NCBI GenBank assembly: GCA_036417435.1
Contig: CM070900.1
Span: 118,374,315 to 118,438,314 of the forward strand
Direction: 5' to 3'
Length of the DNA stretch: 64,000 nucleotides
Source of the DNA: Inia geoffrensis
Lineage: Eukaryota; Chordata; Mammalia; Artiodactyla; Iniidae
Of the stretch, positions 59,606 through 64,000 are shown in pieces (the first letter of the stretch is position 1; each line of letters opens with the position of its first letter). Under the pieces are notes generated by a model that did no database searches, was not told the origin of the DNA, and saw nothing but the letters and a program-made list of their open reading frames with translations. A program made the translations under genes and the position numbers.

Positions 59606-61200
59606 GAAAGCCACTGAACACCATCCCTTTGCGGTGATCACTGCGGAACCTGGGCTGTACGAGTGCCGGAGCTTCTGGGTTACATCAAGAAGGCAGGCAG
59701 TGTGTACACACTTTGCCACATAACATATGTAGGTCATTAGAATGTCACTATCCAATTGTTTCTGAAATTAGAATCACTAGAAAATAAAGTTGCACTGACC
59801 AGCTAAGGTTTGTCACCATTCAAATTCTAGCAATAACCTTATCAAAAGTATAGCCTTTATTTAGGATGAGTAGGCAGCTGATAAAATTACTTGCAAATGT
59901 TAAAAGCACTAAATAAACACAGAGAATTTCAATTACTCTGACCCAGTAGTGGTTAAACAACGGTTGAATCATTAAGAAAGGATTTATATACCTGTTAGTA
60001 ATAAAATACTCTTTTCTCTCTGAGACTGAGGTCTCTAAGGCAAATTCCAACCTGGTCATACAAAATAAATTAGGTAAATAAGATAGAATTTAGTAAAGGT
60101 GTTGTCTATAGTTCCAAATATTCAAGAATTTGAAATGTCTAAGAAGGTATATTTGAAATTAATGGTGCATAAAGATGAAATGTTTAAATGTCATTCTTTC
60201 AAAGAATGTGAGTAGGTTGAGAAAATGGAAGTTTATTCGACTTTAGGAATATACTATCTTAAAATGGTTTTGCTCTTGCTAAATAGTCTTACACTTTCAT
60301 GGAAAATATATTAAGTCATTAGTCTCTTTATGCAAAATTTTTTTGTGTGTGGTAAGTGAGGTGGAGGTCTGAGGAAAGAATTAAAAAACTAGATTAACTG
60401 CACTAAATATGCATTGTATTGCTTCATTCTTAGGTTATTCTGGCTGTAGAAATGTGCTCACATCTGAGCCCTTCCAAAATGTTTGAATACATTTAAATGG
60501 AATCTCACCATGCCTTTTCTTTCCATATCTTCACTAATTCACTGTCACCATGTTCCTCCCCTTCCCCAGTATGTTTAGTTTGCTTTATTCTCTCTTATTC
60601 CTTCTGTGCCACATCCTCGTCCAAAGGCCTTTTTTCCCAGTATTAAGTCAGAATCTTTCAGTTCTCTGGAATGAAAATGTCTCATCTCAGGGAAGTGAAC
60701 ACTAGCCCTCCATAGTGTAACACCTGAGTTTCACACAGCAACTGTGGGTGAATAACATTGTGGGCTTGAAGCCCAAGCTAAATGCTCAGTATTTGCTAGT
60801 TTAGGATGCCATGCCTCTCTTGCAGAAGAGACTCCACCTGCTGTCACATCAAGGTTTTATAAGTATGTGGAATTCCTCAAAGTTCTTGAATAATGTTTTC
60901 CCATTTTTTCCCTTTAGGTTCTGACTTATTCTATTGTCACCTATATGTTGTGATGCCAGCCCCATGTTATCTAATTGGAGATACAGTTACTGGCCTTGAT
61001 GTGGGGATATTCCCAGAAGTTTTCTGCCCTCTATTATATCTGTGTTCTTATTTAAATTTGTGAGTTTTTGCATATACCCTACAATTCAAGCTTTGATGTA
61101 TATTTTTAAAACTGGGAATTGTTAGAATTCAAAGTGTTTCACATGGCAACAACTAAATTGTCTAAAGCTATTCATCTATAATTGCACTACACCAGTGTTA
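59606..61200. other. No recognised feature
   Basis: Unannotated flank on the 5' side of the young L1. Confidence 0.45.
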
Positions 61201-61226
61201 CCACACACACACACACACACACACAA
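61201..61226. repeat. (CA)n microsatellite, about 13 units
   Basis: Uninterrupted CA units about 170 bp upstream of the young L1. Confidence 0.92.
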
Positions 61227-62380
61227 CCCTACTTTTGTATTGGACATATGTCCCTTTGCTCTGAAATGATCTCTCTTCCCTTTAAGATAAAATACCACAT
61301 CCTTACAGTATTTTTCAGGTCAGCAACACAATGAAATGAACTAATTCTTGCTAACATGCTAGAGGTTTAGTTATTTCTTAAAGAATATCGGTATTTTGAG
61401 GCAACTGGAAGATGGCAGAAGAGTAAGAGGCGGAGATCACCTTCCTCCTCCTAGGTTTCCACACACTAGGAAGCCCCATCGCGGGCGGAGACTGCGGGAG
61501 GTGGAGGGGGGAGTTTCAGAGCCGCGGAGAAGAGCACAGCAACAGGGGTGCAGAGGGCAAAGCGGGGAGATTTCCGCACGGAGGATTGGTGCCGACTGGC
61601 ATTCACCAGCCCGAGAGGCTTGTCTGTTCACCCGCCGGGGCAGGCGGGGCTGTGAGCTGAGACTCGGGCTTCGGTCAGAGCGCAGGGAGAGGACTGGGGT
61701 TGGCGGCGTGAACACACCCTGCAGGGGGTTAGTGCACCGCGGCTAGCCAGGAGGGAGTCCGGAGAAAAGTCTGCACATGCCGAAGAGGCAAGAGAGTTTT
61801 CCTTCCTTCTTTGTTTCCTGGTGAGGGAGGAGAGGGGTTTAAGAGTGCTGCTTAAAGAAACTCCAGAGACAGGCGCAAGCCGCGGCTAAAAGTGCGGACC
61901 CCAGAGACGGGTGGGAGACGCTAAGGCTGCTGCTGCTGCCACCAAGGGGTCTGTGTGCAGGCACAGGTCACTATCCACACCGCTCTTCCGAGTAGCCTGT
62001 GCAGCCTGCCACTGCCAGGTTCCCGGGATCCAGGGACAACTTCCCCGGGAGAATGCACGGCAGGCCTCCGGCTGGTGCAACATCACACTGGCCTCTGCCG
62101 CCACAGGCCTGCCCCACATGCCATGCCCCTCCCTCCCCCCCGGCCTGAGTGCGCCAGAGCCCCCAAATCAGCAGATCCTTTAACCCTGTCCTGTCTGAGC
62201 AAAAAACAGACGCCCTCCAGTGACCTACACGCAGAGGCAGGGCCAAATCCAAAGCTGAGCCCCTGTGAGCTGTGAGAACAAAGAAGAGAAAGGGAAATCT
62301 CTCCCAGCAGCCTCAGAAACAGTGGATTAAAGCTCCACAATCAACTTGATGTACCCTGCATCTGTGGAATACATGAAGAG

Positions 62381-62900
62381 ACAATGAATCATCCCAAATT
62401 GAGGAGGTGGACTTTGAGAGCAAGATTTATGATTTTTTCCACTTTTCCTCTTTCTGTGAAAGTATGTGTATGCTTCTGTGTGAGATCTTGTCTGTAGAGC
62501 TTTGCTTCCACCATTTGTCCTAGGGTTCTATCCGTCCATTGGTTTTCTTTAAAAAAATTTTTTTTTCTTAATAATTAATTTTAATAACTTTATTATACTT
62601 TACCTTCTTTCTTTCTTTCCTTCCTTCCCTCCTTTAGACAACGAATCATCCCAAATTGTGGAGGTGGACTTTGAGAGCAAGATTTATGATTTTTTGCCCC
62701 TTTAACTCTTTTTGTGAGGGAGTATGTGTATGATTCTGTGTAAGATATTGTCTGTATAGCTTTGCTTCCACCATTTGTCCTAAGGTTCTATCCATCCCTT
62801 TTTTTTCTAAATAATTATTTTTTAATTCAATAACTTTATCATACTTTATTTTATTTTACTGTATCTTCTTTCTTTCTGTCTTTTTTCCTTCCTTCCCTCC
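62381..62900 (+). repeat. Tandem duplication of about 257 bp in the L1 5'UTR
   Basis: 62381 and 62638 both start 'ACAA-GAATCATCCCAAATTG' and continue in parallel: 'GGTGGACTTTGAGAGCAAGA', 'GCTTTGCTTCCACCATTTGT', 'AATAACTTTATTATACTTTA' (with C in copy 2), then a CTTT/CCTT tract. Copy 2 leads into a longer pyrimidine tract. The copies differ at scattered positions and by small indels. Confidence 0.92.
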
Positions 62901-63057
62901 TTCCTTCCTTCCTCCCTCCCTCCCTCCTTTCTTGCCTTCTTGCCTTCTTGCCTTCTTTTCTTCTTTCTTTCTTTCTTCCTTCCTTCCTTCCCTCCTTTCT
63001 TTCTTTCTTTCCTCCTGTCTTTCTTCCTACTTCTACTAATTCTTTCTACTTTTTCTC
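62868..63057 (+). repeat. (TTCC)n/(TTTC)n polypyrimidine tract
   Basis: About 190 bp of nearly pure C and T with CCTT, CCCT, CTTG and TTTC units, inside the L1 5'UTR and following copy 2 of the duplication. Confidence 0.95.
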
Positions 63058-63568
63058 CCTTTTATTCTGAGCAGTGTGGATGAAAGGCTCTTGTTGTTCC
63101 AGCCAGGAGTCAGGGCACTGCCTCTGAGATGGGAGAGCTAACTTCAGGACACTGGTCAACAAGAGACTTCCCAGCTCCACATAATATCAAATGGTGAAGA
63201 TCTCCCAGAGAACTACACCTTAACACCAGCACCCAGCTTCACTCAACGACCAGCAAGCTAAGTGCTGGACAACCTATGCCAAAAAACTAGCAAAATAGGA
63301 ACACAACCCCACCCATTAGCAGAGAGACTGCCTAAAATCATAATAAGTCCACAGACACCCCAAAACACACCACCAGACGTGGACCTGCCCACTAGAGAGA
63401 CAAGATCCAGCCTCATCCACCACAACACAGGCACTAGATCCCTCCACCAGGAAGCCTACACAACCCACTGAACCAACCTTAGCCACTGGAGACAGACATC
63501 AAAAACAACAGGAAGTACGAACCTGCAGCCTGCAAAAAGGAGACCCCAAACACAGTAAGATAAGCAAA

Positions 63569-64000
63569 ATGAGAAGACAGAAAAGCACACAGGAGATGAA
63601 GGAGCAAGATAAAAATGCACCAGACCTAATGAATGAAGAGGAAATAGGCAGTCTACCTGAAAAACAATTCAGAATAATGATAGTAAAGATGATCCAAAAT
63701 CTTGGGAATAGAATGGAGAAAACACAAGAAACGTTTAACAAGGACCTAGAAGAAATAAAGATGAAACAAGCAACAATGAACACCACAATAAATGAAATTA
63801 AAAATACTCTAGATGGGATAAAGAGCAGAATAACTGAGGCAGAAGAACGGATAAGTGACCTGGAAGATAAAATAGTGGAAATAACTAATGCAGAGCAGAA
63901 TAAAGAAAAAAGAATGAAAAGAACCGAGGACAGTCTCAGAGACCTCTGGGACAACATTAAACGCACCAACATTCGAATTATAGGGGTTCCAGAAGAAGAA
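63569..64000 (+). CDS. L1 ORF1p, N-terminal 144 residues, intact and open at window end
   Basis: This is the RNA-binding chaperone of L1, which forms trimers and coats L1 RNA in cytoplasmic ribonucleoprotein particles; its partner ORF2p would lie beyond the window. The ATG at 63569 gives MRRQKSTQEMKEQDK, a typical L1 ORF1 start, and I see no in-frame ATG in the roughly 100 bases upstream. A conserved 'EEEIGSLPEKQFRIMIVKM' lies at residues 24-42. A coiled coil follows at about 45-130, with leucine/isoleucine heptads (ISDLEDKIVEI at about 95-105). The first RRM strand reads NIRIIGVPEEE at the end. There is no stop or frameshift in 432 bp. It should extend to about 300-350 residues in full. Overlapping minus-strand frame 63499-63972 is a shadow of this gene. 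Confidence 0.9.
   Translation, partial: MRRQKSTQEMKEQDKNAPDLMNEEEIGSLPEKQFRIMIVKMIQNLGNRMEKTQETFNKDLEEIKMKQATMNTTINEIKNTLDGIKSRITEAEERISDLEDKIVEITNAEQNKEKRMKRTEDSLRDLWDNIKRTNIRIIGVPEEE

Larger units (their letters stand above)
61397..63568 (+). promoter_or_regulatory. L1 5'UTR / internal promoter, about 2.2 kb
   Basis: Three parts are visible. A CpG-dense segment (about 61430-62160) has more than 20 CpGs in its first 350 bp. A tandem duplication (62381-62900) leads into long pyrimidine tracts (to 63057). A final 0.5 kb (63060-63568), rich in CACC and CCAC, resembles the end of the older L1's 5'UTR. The YY1-like motif is at 61409-61418. The UTR is about twice as long as human L1's (about 0.9 kb). 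As an L1 promoter it would drive transcription from the first base into ORF1. Confidence 0.75.
61397..64000 (+). mobile_element. Young-looking L1, 5' end (runs off the window)
   Basis: A long GC-rich 5'UTR leads into an ORF1 that stays open to the last base. The left end is placed near 61397 because 'AAGATGGCAG' at 61409-61418 would then lie about 13 bases in, as in the 9303 L1. The target duplication cannot be checked because the 3' end is outside the window. It is unlike every other L1 here in having many intact CpGs and no disabling change in the visible ORF. Confidence 0.9.

Noticed and set aside
61430..62160. CpG island as a host gene promoter
   Set aside because: It continues directly into an L1 5'UTR and L1 ORF1, so the CpGs belong to the L1 promoter. 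No host exon follows within the window.

Overview
This is nuclear DNA from a mammal, almost certainly a cetacean (whale or dolphin). The main evidence is a set of tRNA-derived SINEs with the CHR-type head 'GGGCTTCCCTGGTGGCGCAG', placed among L1 3' ends of cetartiodactyl type and many old eutherian repeats (MIR, L2, MER5A, MaLR LTRs, Tigger2-like). The window is AT-rich and CpG-poor except inside SINE bodies and one L1 promoter. I found no host protein-coding exon, tRNA, rRNA or CRISPR array. The window reads as intergenic or deep-intronic DNA, and every coding signal I can defend belongs to L1.

Layout. 1-9 kb: sparse old repeats, including an old L1 (about 1.03-2.69 kb) that carries two back-to-back perfect hairpins. 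9.3-15.4 kb: a near full-length but dead L1, inserted with a 15-bp target duplication into an older L1; a 91-bp L1 tail then inserted into its ORF1 with a perfect 17-bp duplication. 15.4-25 kb: a hAT MITE, L2 and MIR copies, an L1 interrupted by a Tigger2-like transposon, and two CHR SINEs. 25.2-28.9 kb: a cluster of 5'-truncated L1s, one with a twin-priming inversion, then a SINE and a solo LTR. 28.9-44.8 kb: mostly featureless, with a fresh CHR SINE, an L2, an unusual polyadenylated retrocopy, MLT1 LTRs and an antisense L1 inside another repeat. 45-61 kb: SINEs, L1 tails, two dinucleotide microsatellites grown from retroelement tails, a purine tract, a second ERV LTR and MER5A.

61.4-64 kb: the 5' end of a young-looking L1 that runs off the window. 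It has a CpG-dense start, an unusually long (about 2.2 kb) 5'UTR with a tandem duplication of about 257 bp, long polypyrimidine tracts and an ORF1 open to the last base. This is the most biologically interesting object here, because it is the only one that could still be expressed.

Most of the structure is explained by L1-driven retrotransposition: L1 copies, SINEs mobilised in trans, and one non-standard retrocopy. Repeat family names come from memory of consensus sequences and should be confirmed with RepeatMasker.
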